Assembly: GCA_030457025.1 (NCBI GenBank) | Contig: JAKDSA010000004.1 | Span: forward strand, 19,706 to 83,705 | DNA: 64,000 bases | Reading direction: 5' to 3' | Source of the DNA: Brevibacterium sp. | Lineage (GTDB): Bacteria > Actinomycetota > Actinomycetes > Actinomycetales > Brevibacteriaceae | Shown here: positions 47,497 through 60,964 of the stretch, one piece after another | How positions within the stretch are numbered: the stretch's first letter is position 1 | Layout of the letters: each line of letters starts with the position of its first letter | Translations under genes and position numbers: made by a program | Notes under the pieces: model-generated | What the model was told of the DNA's origin: nothing | Database searches by the model: none | Seen by the model: the letters and a program-made list of their open reading frames with translations, nothing else

Positions 47497-48279
47497 TCAG
47501 AGGTTGATCGTGACGTCGCCCTTTTCGCGCAGTTTCTTGGCGTACTTCTGAGTCGCCTGGGTCGACTTCTGGCTTTTGACCTGCTTCTCGAGCTGCGGAC
47601 GCATCTCCTCAAGCGGTGGGATCTCCTGGGCCTGCTGGCCGCTCTGCTGCGCCATCTGCTCCTGCTGGGTCTTCGCCTGCTCGTAGGCCTGGCCGATCTC
47701 TTCGCCGCTGACCTTGAACTCGCCGTACTCGTCCTGGATGAGATCTTCGATCGACAGCTGAGTCTTGAGTTCGGAATGGACCTTCTTCTCGTCCATGCCC
47801 TGCTTCTTCATGGCCGCGAGGAAGTCCTTCTTGCTCATCTGGCTCGACTCGGCGGATTCGCCGAGGGCCTTGTCGATGTCCTTGTCGGAGACCTTGATGC
47901 CGCGCTCATCGGCTTCCTGGCTCAGCAGTTCGGTGCTCACGAGGTTCTCAGCGGTCTGGGTTTTGAGCTGTTTCTCGTCGACCTGCTGGCCGGACTGCTG
48001 TGACTGCATCTGCATCTGCTGGTATTGGGTCTCGTAGAGAGGGACGAAATCGTCCTTGGTGATCTTCTCACCATTGACCTCGGCGACGACCTTGGGGATG
48101 CCGTCGGTGTTCGGTTTGCCGTTCTGGCTTTGGGCCTGATCTTTGCCCTGGCCCTGCTCAGCCGCGGCGGAGGACTTCTCTTCCGCTGGCTTGTCCTCGG
48201 GTGAACCGCAAGCGGCGAAGGACACCACTGATACGGACAAGGCGAGGCCCAGCAGCCACTTGCTCTTCTGCACATTCAC
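47497..48279 (-). CDS. SurA-N-like lipoprotein (peptidyl-prolyl isomerase-type chaperone)
   Basis: Lipobox VSFAACGS; VVAEVNGEKITKDDFVPLYETQYQQMQ domain. Confidence 0.8.
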   Translation of the reverse strand: MNVQKSKWLLGLALSVSVVSFAACGSPEDKPAEEKSSAAAEQGQGKDQAQSQNGKPNTDGIPKVVAEVNGEKITKDDFVPLYETQYQQMQMQSQQSGQQVDEKQLKTQTAENLVSTELLSQEADERGIKVSDKDIDKALGESAESSQMSKKDFLAAMKKQGMDEKKVHSELKTQLSIEDLIQDEYGEFKVSGEEIGQAYEQAKTQQEQMAQQSGQQAQEIPPLEEMRPQLEKQVKSQKSTQATQKYAKKLREKGDVTINL

Positions 48280-48404
48280 TCCTGATGTCGGGATCAGCCT
48301 GCCAGGCTAACAGTCGCGATTCACTGAAGTATGTGTGGAACATGACCACCGCTTGGCAAGGGTGAGATACTGGAGGGACCGGGCCACGGACGAGAGGTTC
48401 AGAC

Positions 48405-48761
48405 ATGGAGTCGAGATTTCGCGGAGTGTTCCTGACCTGTGCGGACGCCGAGGCGACGGCTGATTTCTACCGTGATGTCGCCGGAGTGCCGGTGGAGCCA
48501 GTCGGCAGCGATGACTACACCTACTGGATGCTGGACCTGAATGGCGTTCAGATCGCCCTCCACGATGCGAAGGCGTTCGCGGACTACAGCTTCCCGCCCA
48601 ACCCGGAGTCCAACCTCACCCACCTCTACTTCCGGATCCCCGATCTGCAGGCGTTCCTCAACCATGTGCAGGACGTGAGTGCGCCGCTGATCGACGTCGA
48701 CGATGTCGTTGCAACGGTCGAAGACCCCGACGGCAGGAAGGTCATGTTCGGCACGGCGTGA
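48405..48761 (+). CDS. VOC family (glyoxalase-like) protein
   Basis: GVFLTCADAEATADFYRDVAGVPVEPVGSDDYTYWMLDLNGVQIALHD; VEDPDGRKVMFGTA. Confidence 0.85.
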   Translation: MESRFRGVFLTCADAEATADFYRDVAGVPVEPVGSDDYTYWMLDLNGVQIALHDAKAFADYSFPPNPESNLTHLYFRIPDLQAFLNHVQDVSAPLIDVDDVVATVEDPDGRKVMFGTA

Positions 48762-48785
48762 GCGGCTGGCAACGGTCAGTGCTGG

Positions 48786-49334
48786 TCAGCGCATCGGCTC
48801 GTAGGCCGAGTAGACGACACCGCTGACGAATGGCTTCGAGTCGAGGAGCCGCAGCCGAGGCACTCGCGCGTCCTCGGGGAAGAAACCGCGTCCGCGCCCC
48901 TGCCACACCGGGTAGGTGAACATTCGGTACTCATCGACGAGTCCGGCGGTGATGAGCGCATGTGCCAGGGTGATGCTGCCGGTGAGGATCACGTCCCGGC
49001 CCGGTTCATCGCGCAGGGCTGCCGCGGCCTGCAGCGGATCCTCGCGGATGACGGTTGAGTTCTGCCATTCCGGTTCGGCCAGCGTCGTCGACACCACTCG
49101 CTTGTCGACTCGGTCGAGGTGGGCTGCGACTCCTGTGCTGTCGTGAGTCTGCAGCGGCCAGTAGCCGCGGAAGTCCTCGAAGGTCTGCCGGCCGAGCAGC
49201 AGCACATCCTCGTTGGCCGACTGGCGCATGAGCTCGGCGGACAGCTCCTCATCCTGGGCCTGTGGGTCGAACCAGTCGTCGAGCATTTCGATTCGACCGT
49301 CAAGGGTCATGTTCTGGGTGATGATGATGCGCAC
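48786..49334 (-). CDS. Dihydrofolate reductase family protein (RibD C-terminal-like)
   Basis: VRIIITQNMTLDGRIEML, DVLLLGRQTFEDFRGYWP, DVILTGSITLAHALITAGLVDEYRMFTYPVWQGRG. Confidence 0.85.
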   Translation of the reverse strand: MRIIITQNMTLDGRIEMLDDWFDPQAQDEELSAELMRQSANEDVLLLGRQTFEDFRGYWPLQTHDSTGVAAHLDRVDKRVVSTTLAEPEWQNSTVIREDPLQAAAALRDEPGRDVILTGSITLAHALITAGLVDEYRMFTYPVWQGRGRGFFPEDARVPRLRLLDSKPFVSGVVYSAYEPMR

Positions 49335-49491
49335 GGCGGGCTCCTCGTCGAGTGGTGGCGTCACCGACCACGGTACGCACGACGAGGCTCGCGGTCCATG
49401 ACTCGTTTCTCGACAGTGCCTGTTTCTCAAGGGTCCGATTCTCAGTAGAGTCGGACTCACAGCTCATTTGGCCCGAAGGAGAACCGCGCCC

Positions 49492-50706
49492 ATGTCCGCA
49501 TCGCAAACCGCTTCCATCCCAGATTTCCGCACCGAGGCTCAAGGGCTGCAGAGCGATCTGGTGGCTCTGCGCCGCACCCTGCACGCCAATCCCGAAATCG
49601 GCTTCGACCTGCCCTTCACACAGAAGACCGTCGTGGATGAACTCGCCGACCTGGGGCTCGAGATCACGACGGGTGAGTCGCTGAACTCGGTCGTTGCCGT
49701 GCTCAAGGGTGGACGTCCCGGACCTGCCGTGCTGCTGCGCGGGGACATGGATGCCCTGCCCGTGGTTGAGGACACCGGCCTCGACTATTCATCAACCAAC
49801 GGCAATATGCATGCCTGCGGCCACGATATGCACACGGCAGGCCTCGTCGGGGCCGCCCGTCTGCTCGCCGCGCACCGCGACGAGCTGCCCGGCTCCATCG
49901 TGTTCATGTTCCAACCCGCCGAGGAGGTCGAGGGTGGTGCCGAGCCGATGATCGCCGAGGGTGTGCTCGAGGCCGCGGGGGTGCCTGTCATCGCCGCCTA
50001 CGGAATCCACGTCGAGGCCGATGAGCGTGGAAAGTTCACCACCAAGGGCGGGCCGCTGATGGCAGGATTCGCCGATCTCAACCTGACGATCCACGGCGCC
50101 GGCGGCCACAGCTCCCAGCCACAGGCCACCCGTGACCCGGTGCCTGCCGTCGCCGAGATCGCACTGGCACTGAATACGATGGCGACCCGCTCCTTCGACA
50201 TCTTCGACCCCGTCGTCGTCTCCGTGACTCAGCTCGAAGGCTCACAGGCCAGCAACATCATCCCGGACACCGCGAAGCTCACCGCCTCGGTCCGCTACCT
50301 CTCCGCAGATTCGATCGCTCTGCTGCAAGAGCGCGTTCCCGAGGTCGCCGAGAACATTGCTCGGGCGCATCGGTGCACCGCCGAGGTGGACTTCAGAATC
50401 GGGTTCCCCGTGACTGTCAACAACCCCGTCGAGACAGGGGTCGTCCTCGACCGCCTCGGCGAGATCTTCGGCGCCGAGCACGTCGAGGAGATGGCCGTGC
50501 CGCGGATGGGCTCGGAGGATTTCTCCTATGTGCTCGAGAAGGTGCCGGGCACATTCGTGTTCCTCGGGGCCACGCCCGAGGGCGTCGACCCGGATGCGGA
50601 GACGAACCATTCGCCCAGGGTCGTCTTCGACGACGGGCTGCTGGGCGATCAGGCCGCGGCATTGGCGCACCTGGCGTTTGCTCGGCTGAGCGACGAGGTG
50701 CGCTGA
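49492..50706 (+). CDS. M20 family amidohydrolase
   Basis: ALRRTLHANPEIGFDLPFTQ, LRGDMDALPV, NMHACGHDMHTAGLVGAARLL, FMFQPAEEVEGGA. Confidence 0.93.
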   Translation: MSASQTASIPDFRTEAQGLQSDLVALRRTLHANPEIGFDLPFTQKTVVDELADLGLEITTGESLNSVVAVLKGGRPGPAVLLRGDMDALPVVEDTGLDYSSTNGNMHACGHDMHTAGLVGAARLLAAHRDELPGSIVFMFQPAEEVEGGAEPMIAEGVLEAAGVPVIAAYGIHVEADERGKFTTKGGPLMAGFADLNLTIHGAGGHSSQPQATRDPVPAVAEIALALNTMATRSFDIFDPVVVSVTQLEGSQASNIIPDTAKLTASVRYLSADSIALLQERVPEVAENIARAHRCTAEVDFRIGFPVTVNNPVETGVVLDRLGEIFGAEHVEEMAVPRMGSEDFSYVLEKVPGTFVFLGATPEGVDPDAETNHSPRVVFDDGLLGDQAAALAHLAFARLSDEVR

Positions 50707-50732
50707 GGCGCGCTGAGGCGCGCCCGCAGCAC

Positions 50733-50800
50733 CGAAACACGGGCGCTGCGTCGAGTTGCGGGTTTGCACCCATGTGTCTCGACGCAGCGCCCGTGTTTCG
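50733..50800. repeat. 68-nt dyad element D (25/18/25)
   Basis: CGAAACACGGGCGCTGCGTCGAGTT / GTCTCGACGCAGCGCCCGTGTTTCG, 23/25 paired. Confidence 0.85.
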
Positions 50801-50830
50801 GCGGAGGCTCCTGGTGGCGCTGGTGCTGCC

Positions 50831-52045
50831 TCAGGCCTTGATCATGCCGTGGGGGTCGAGGACGAACTTCTTGGCGACACCTGAGTCGAAGTCGGCGTAG
50901 CCCTGCGGAGCATCGTCGAGGGCGATCGGAGTGGCATTGACGTTCTTTGCGATCGAGACCTTGTCACCCAGGATCGCGTGCATCAGACCGCGGTTGTACT
51001 TCATGACCGGGCACTGGCCGGTGACGAAGACATGCGACTTCGCGAAGCCGAGGCCGAAGCGCATCGACAGCGATCCCTGCTGGGCAGCCTCGTCGGCCGC
51101 ACCCGGGTCGCCGGTGACATAGAGGCCGGGGATGCCCAGGCTGCCGCCGGCTCGGGTGATGTCCATGAGCGAGTTGAGCACGGTGGCCGGGGCCTCCGTG
51201 GCCGCGTCCTTGCCGTGGCCGCGAGCCTCGAATCCGACGGCATCGATTCCGCACTCGACCTCTGGAGTACCGAGGATCTGCTCGATCTGGTCCTTCGGGT
51301 CACCCTTGGAGACATCGACCGTTTCGCACCCGAAGGCGCGTGCCTGCGCGAGCCTGTCCTCGTTGAGATCGCCGACGATGACGACCGAGGCACCGAGCAG
51401 CTGCGCAGAGGTGGCCGCCGCGATCCCGACCGGACCCGCACCGGCGACGTAGACGGTCGATCCGATCGTGACTCCGGCACCGACGGCGCCATGGAAACCC
51501 GTGGGGAAGATGTCGGAGAGCATCGCCAGATCGAGGATCTTCTCCATCGCCTGATCCTTGTCCGGGAACTTCAGCACATTCCAGTCGGCATAGGGGACGA
51601 GGACGTATTCGGCCTGCCCGCCGACCCATCCGCCCATGTCGACATAGCCATAGGCCGAACCCGGGCGATCAGGGTTGACGTTGAGGCAGATGCCGGTCTG
51701 GCGTTCGATGCAGTTCCGGCAGCGACCGCAGGAGATGTTGAACGGCACGGAGACCAGGTCGCCGACCTTGACGAACTCGACGTCACGTCCGACCTCGACC
51801 ACCTCACCGGTGATCTCATGGCCGAGAACGAGCCCCTCCGGTGCGGTGGTGCGCCCGCGGACCATGTGCTGGTCGGAGCCGCAGATGTTCGTGGCCACGG
51901 TCTTGAGGATGACGCCGTGATCGACTTTGCGTCCCACGTTGGCCGGGTGGACGCCCGGCCCGTCCTTGAGGACGAATTCGGGGTATTCGGTGTCGACGAC
52001 CTCGACCTTGCCGGGACCCGCGTAGCTGATTGCCTTATTGCTCAT
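50831..52045 (-). CDS. fdhA: Glutathione-independent formaldehyde dehydrogenase (zinc alcohol dehydrogenase family)
   Basis: TNICGSDQHMVRGRTTAPEGLVLGHEITGEV, SCGRCRNCIERQTGICLNVNPDRPGSAYGYVDMGGWVGGQAEYVLVPYAD. Confidence 0.93.
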   Translation of the reverse strand: MSNKAISYAGPGKVEVVDTEYPEFVLKDGPGVHPANVGRKVDHGVILKTVATNICGSDQHMVRGRTTAPEGLVLGHEITGEVVEVGRDVEFVKVGDLVSVPFNISCGRCRNCIERQTGICLNVNPDRPGSAYGYVDMGGWVGGQAEYVLVPYADWNVLKFPDKDQAMEKILDLAMLSDIFPTGFHGAVGAGVTIGSTVYVAGAGPVGIAAATSAQLLGASVVIVGDLNEDRLAQARAFGCETVDVSKGDPKDQIEQILGTPEVECGIDAVGFEARGHGKDAATEAPATVLNSLMDITRAGGSLGIPGLYVTGDPGAADEAAQQGSLSMRFGLGFAKSHVFVTGQCPVMKYNRGLMHAILGDKVSIAKNVNATPIALDDAPQGYADFDSGVAKKFVLDPHGMIKA

Positions 52046-52245
52046 CGTTGAGCCTCCATTCGAAAGAATGCGGAAGGGGGCGAATGCCAGGAGAGTCGAC
52101 CGACCTCCTGAAATATCAGTCGTTCATCAGACGTGACTGCAGTCTCGCCGTTCGCTTATGCGTCTGTCAATAGCCGTCTCAGACACCAGCAGCCACCGTC
52201 TCAGAGGGTGGAGCCAGTGGCCGTTTGCTCCCGGGCATGTTCTTC

Positions 52246-53172
52246 CTATTCGCCGAGGCGGGTCGCCAGAATGTGCTGAGAGGTGGCCCGCAGGTGCCGC
52301 AGGGACTCCTTGATCAGTGGCGAATTACGGCTGCCGGCGCGGACTGCGGCGACGATCTTCCGGCTGAGTCGGCCCGGCCCGCTCAGACGGACTCGGGTGA
52401 CATTGTCCTCCCCAGCGAGGCTGACCAGTCGAGGGAGCAGACTGACGCCCACACCGACACCGACGAGCGCCGCCTGCGTCTCCCATTCGACGGATTCGTG
52501 CGAGATCCTCGGGGTCACGCCGGCCGCGGTGAAGGCGGCGATGAACAGTGCGTGATAGGGCGATCCGGGCACGGCGGTGATCCAATCCTCGGCGGCCAGT
52601 TCGGCCAGCGTCACGGATTCGAGCGTGGCGACCCTGTGGTCGGAGGGCACCATGACGTCGAGCGGGTCGTCGAGGAGGTCGACTTTCTCGAATCGGGGAT
52701 CGTCCTCAACCTGGACGTCGCCCTGCATGGAGACGACGACTGCGAGGTCGATGCGTTCGGCGATGAGGAGTTCGAGGCATCGCGTCGGACTTGCCTCGGT
52801 CACGTGGACCCTGGATTCGGGATGGGAGTTGCGCAGATGGGCTGCGAGCGGTGCGAGCAGATTCGACGATGCCGTGGAGAAGCCGCCGATGCCGAAGTGC
52901 GACGGAGACTGGTCGCCGGCGGTCAGGGAAGAGGCGCGGATGTCCTCCCACTCGGCGATGAGGCGGTCTGAACGGCGGACGAGATGCCTGCCTGTGGCGG
53001 TCAGGCGCAGGCCGCGTCCGTCCCTGGTCAGCAGGGTCATTCCGAGGCTCGCCTGGAGTTCGCGCAGCTGCCCGGACACCGCCGAGGGCGAGTAGCCGGT
53101 GAGCTCGGCAGTGGCGGCGACGGTGCCGCAGGCGGCGAACGTGCGCAGAGTGATGAGGCGCGGATCGATCAT
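52246..53172 (-). CDS. LysR family transcriptional regulator
   Basis: MIDPRLITLRTFAACGTVAATAELTGYSPSAVSGQLRELQASLG HTH. Divergent from gbcA. Confidence 0.9.
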   Translation of the reverse strand: MIDPRLITLRTFAACGTVAATAELTGYSPSAVSGQLRELQASLGMTLLTRDGRGLRLTATGRHLVRRSDRLIAEWEDIRASSLTAGDQSPSHFGIGGFSTASSNLLAPLAAHLRNSHPESRVHVTEASPTRCLELLIAERIDLAVVVSMQGDVQVEDDPRFEKVDLLDDPLDVMVPSDHRVATLESVTLAELAAEDWITAVPGSPYHALFIAAFTAAGVTPRISHESVEWETQAALVGVGVGVSLLPRLVSLAGEDNVTRVRLSGPGRLSRKIVAAVRAGSRNSPLIKESLRHLRATSQHILATRLGE

Positions 53173-53317
53173 GGTTCTATTGTGCCCTGGATCATGCGGA
53201 AGATCCGCACATAATCCACCGAAAACTCGCGCTTTTCCTGCAGTGTTCACCTCGCTATCGTCGACTGTGACGTCACGGGTTCCGACGGTCGTCACACAGC
53301 AGCGCACATCAAGGGAG

Positions 53318-54618
53318 ATGGAATTGACCGCAGTGAATCTGGCGCCGACGATGCAGGGTTTCCCTGCCGGCTTCAGCGAGGAGAGGCTCGACGAAATCCG
53401 ACGCCGTCTCGACACCCGACGCACCGGTTTCTCCCTCGAGGCTCCTTTCTACACCGATGACCATCTCTTCAATCTCGATATGCAGGCCATCTTCGGGCAG
53501 AACTGGGTCTTTGCCTGCAGCGTCGCGGAGATCCCCGAACCCGGTGACTACGTCACGCTCGACTACGGTCCCTACTCCCTCATTGTTCTCCGCACCGACG
53601 AGGGCGGAGTCAACGTCCTCCACAATGTGTGCCGCCACCGAGGCGCCCGAGTGCTGACCGAGGACACCGGAACCACCGGCAATCTGGTCTGCGGGTACCA
53701 CTCGTGGACCTATTCACCCGCGGGCGACCTCATCCACGCCTCGGCGCCGGGTGAGTTGGAATTCGACAAGGCCTGCTATTCGCTCAAGCGTGCGCACGGA
53801 AAGATCGTCGCAGGTCTCGTCTTCCTGTGCCTGGCCGAAGAGCCCCCGGCTGATTTCGACGACACCGCGGCGATCTTCGCGCCCTACGTCGGACCCCACG
53901 AACTGGCGAAGACGAAGGTCGCCTACCAGCAGAACATCATCGAGGAAGCCAACTGGAAGCTCGTGATGGAGAACAACCGCGAGTGCTACCACTGCGATGG
54001 TCACCCGGAGTTGGCCTGCGCTCTGTTCCCGACCTGGGGACTGACCGATGACACGATTCCACCCCACCTCGAGGAGGTCTGGGACCGCAATCAGCAAGCT
54101 CAGGCCTCGCTGGAATACCGGTGCCGACGCTACGGACTGCCCTACGAGGTCGTCGAAGAGCTCGACACCCGGATCGCCGGAATTCGGATCTCGCGCGAAT
54201 CACTCGACGGTCAGGGGGAGTCGTTCTCCGCCGACGGCAGGCGCCTGTCGAAGAAGCTCCTCGGCGATCTTCCCGATTTTCGCTTGGGTCGCTGTTCCAT
54301 GCATCTGCAGCCAAACAGCTGGTTCCACCTCCTCGGCGATCATGTGGTGACCTTCACCGTCCTCCCGATCAACGCGCACCAGACGCTGGTGCGCACCACC
54401 TGGCTCGTCGCCGATGATGCGGTCGAGGGTGTTGACTACGACCTCGAGACGTTGACGCATACGTGGAAGCAGACGAACCTGCAGGACAAGAACTTCGTCG
54501 AGCTCTGCCAGCGGGGCGCGGCAAGCCCGTTCTACGAGCAGGGCCCGTACATGAAGAGCGAATACCAGGTCGAGGCATTCATCAACTGGTATGTGACTCG
54601 GATGCGGGAGCATGTGGG

Positions 54619-54622
<4 letters not shown>
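53318..54622 (+). CDS. gbcA: Rieske-type glycine betaine monooxygenase-like oxygenase subunit
   Basis: Rieske CRHRG...CGYHSWTY; non-heme iron region ENNRECYHCDGHPELA. Confidence 0.87.
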
Positions 54623-58793
<4,171 letters not shown>

Positions 58794-58811
58794 TGGGCCC
58801 TTCACTCTTGC

Positions 58812-58879
58812 CGAAACCACGCCGCTGCTTCGAGACGCTTGTGCGTGCATAGTGGTCTCGAAACAACGGCGTGGTTTCG
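58812..58879. repeat. 68-nt dyad element B (25/18/25)
   Basis: CGAAACCACGCCGCTGCTTCGAGAC / GTCTCGAAACAACGGCGTGGTTTCG, 23/25 paired; loop GCTTGTGCGTGCATAGTG. Confidence 0.88.
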
Positions 58880-59048
58880 ATTGGGTGCTTGCAGTCCACC
58901 CGCTTCTCGGGATGGCGCCGACCGGGGAAGGACACTCCTCGTTCCATATGGTGGATTCGAATTGACCAATAACTGGGACTGACGAAAGTATGACAGCAGG
59001 AGTTACTGTCGACTGCCCCACCTCGGTGGAGGATCCAAAGGAGTGTCC

Positions 59049-59168
59049 ATGCCCAAGCCTGCGATCATCGGTTGGTCCCACGGAAAGTTCGGACGCTCCG
59101 AATCGCCTCTTCCCGAGATGATGGCCGATGCAGCCCGGGGTGCCATTGCTGATGGGACCTCGCACGAG
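59049..59168 (+). pseudogene. Possible thiolase N-terminal remnant
   Basis: MPKPAIIGWSHGKFGRSESPLPEMMADAARGAIADGTSHE* resembles the N-terminus of SCP2/thiolase-type proteins, then a stop. Confidence 0.4.
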
Positions 59169-59306
59169 TAGAGGAGGCCGGTGAGCGAGTCGACGGTCCT
59201 CGCCGGCGGCGAGGTCGATGACATGCTGCGTCTGAGGGGTGGGCACCGAGACGATCCTCGGCTCCTGCCGGTGGCCGGCATGGACGACCGCCTCGCCGGG
59301 CTCGCC

Positions 59307-59366
59307 GAGGCAGTATCCCGGTTCGTCGAGGCGGTGGCCCGGTTCGTCGAGGCGGTGGCTCGGGCC
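59307..59366. repeat. 21-bp tandem repeat gaggcggtggcccggttcgtc (~3 copies)
   Basis: Direct reading of sequence. Confidence 0.9.
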
Positions 59367-59428
59367 GGAGGGCGAGGCGACCGGCACTCGAGCCGGGGAG
59401 TCGGACTCGTGCGGGCCCGCGGAACCGG

Positions 59429-59876
59429 TCACAGCGCCTCCTCCTGACCGGCCACGGCATCGGCGATGAGCTGAGCTTCCTGGTAGAGCAGTGCGGCGAT
59501 TTCGAACACGCGGCTTCCCGTCAGCCGCTCCTCGATGCTGGCGATCGACAGTGCCGACCGAGGTTGGCGGCCCCGCTCGATGATCTCCTTGAGCGCTGGA
59601 ACGGATACCGCGGGATAGCGTTGTGCGAAGCTTCGGACTTTGGCGTCGACGAAGGCGTCCACCTCGGCGGTGGGGAACTGGGTCATGATGGCCAGGCTCC
59701 GGCCCCGATGCCGAGTGGATGGCGATCGCCCACGGCCAGGGCGTTGAGCATGCGGTGCCCGGTCCCAGATCGTCGACCGCATGGGCGATATTGAACGAGG
59801 CGGACCGGCTCATGATCCGCCCGCGCAGCCTCACCCGGTCGAGATCGTGTATCGGTGCTTCGCTGCCCATGCTCAC
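59429..59876 (-). pseudogene. Decayed IclR regulator with two internal deletions and a frameshift
   Basis: RGRIMSRSASFNIAHAVDDLGPGT and MTQFPTAEVDAFVDAKVRSFAQRYPAVSVPALKEIIERGRQ/PRSALSIASIEERLTG match the intact IclR at 22876-23766 but lack its HTH. Confidence 0.8.
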
Positions 59877-59937
59877 GATTATGCTGCGCAGGGAGTCGGT
59901 TGAGGAGCCGGATCCATGATGTGGACCGCAGATGGGG

Positions 59938-60849
59938 TCACCGCCGGGGAGCCAGGTGCCGACACAGGGCTTCGGCCATCAGCTCGATGCCCTCCGATTC
60001 CCGCTGCGGATCGGCGACGAGAACCTGAATGAAACGGGCGTCGAGACTGGGATCGTCAAGCTCCACGGCGGTGCACCCCGCCTCGGCGAGAGTATCCGGG
60101 ATCGTTCGCTGGGCCATCATCGCGATCATCGTCGTACCCGCCACGGCCCTCAGCGTCAGCACTGGGCAGGTGGCCTCGACCGCCGGAGAGAACACCTGCC
60201 CCTGCGCACGAACGGCCTGCTCGATCCTCATCCGAGCGGTGTTGCCAGCAGGCAGGGTGGCGATCGGATAGTCGACCAGATCACGGATGCGCAGGCTCGA
60301 CCGGCCGGCAAGGGGGTGAGTGCTGTCCAGGACCGCGAAATTTCGGGCCTGGATCTGATCGACCCGTCGGACCCCAGGGATCTCGACGTGATTGTGGCTC
60401 GATACGGAGAAGTTCACGCACAGGTCCGCCTGCCGGCGTTTCAGCACTTGGAGGGCTTCGAGGGAGTTCCGGTCGAGGACGGAGATCTGCACCCGGTCGG
60501 TGATGGTCATGACCTCGTTGATGGCATCGGCGACGACAGTCTGGCCCAGTCCCGTGCTGGTGACGACCGTGATGGTCTCCACGGAGCGGGAATAACCGCC
60601 GAAGGAATCGGAGAGCAGCTCGGATTCGGCGATCATCCGCCGTGCGAAATCGGCAACGGCCATGCCCTGGCCGGTGGGGACGACTCCGGTCGCCGATCGT
60701 TCGAACAATGTCGTCCCGTAATGGTCCTCAAGCGTTCTGACCTGACGGCTGGCGGTCGAATGTGAGACGAACAGAGCCCGCGCCGCGAGGTGGATCGAAC
60801 CGTATTCGACCACGGCCAGTAGGGTGGTGAGACTGCGGAGGTCGGTCAT
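59938..60849 (-). CDS. LysR family transcriptional regulator
   Basis: LRSLTTLLAVVEYGSIHLAARALFVSHSTASRQVRTLEDHYGTTLFERS HTH. Confidence 0.9.
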   Translation of the reverse strand: MTDLRSLTTLLAVVEYGSIHLAARALFVSHSTASRQVRTLEDHYGTTLFERSATGVVPTGQGMAVADFARRMIAESELLSDSFGGYSRSVETITVVTSTGLGQTVVADAINEVMTITDRVQISVLDRNSLEALQVLKRRQADLCVNFSVSSHNHVEIPGVRRVDQIQARNFAVLDSTHPLAGRSSLRIRDLVDYPIATLPAGNTARMRIEQAVRAQGQVFSPAVEATCPVLTLRAVAGTTMIAMMAQRTIPDTLAEAGCTAVELDDPSLDARFIQVLVADPQRESEGIELMAEALCRHLAPRR

Positions 60850-60964
60850 GGCGTCATGCTACGCGTGGTGGTGCGCAACGTGCACCACCTCCGTGCAGGA
60901 TTCGCACCGGTCTGCGGACAGATCGGCCTTCCGGTTCCGCAGTCGGTTCGGCGACGCTGGATGC

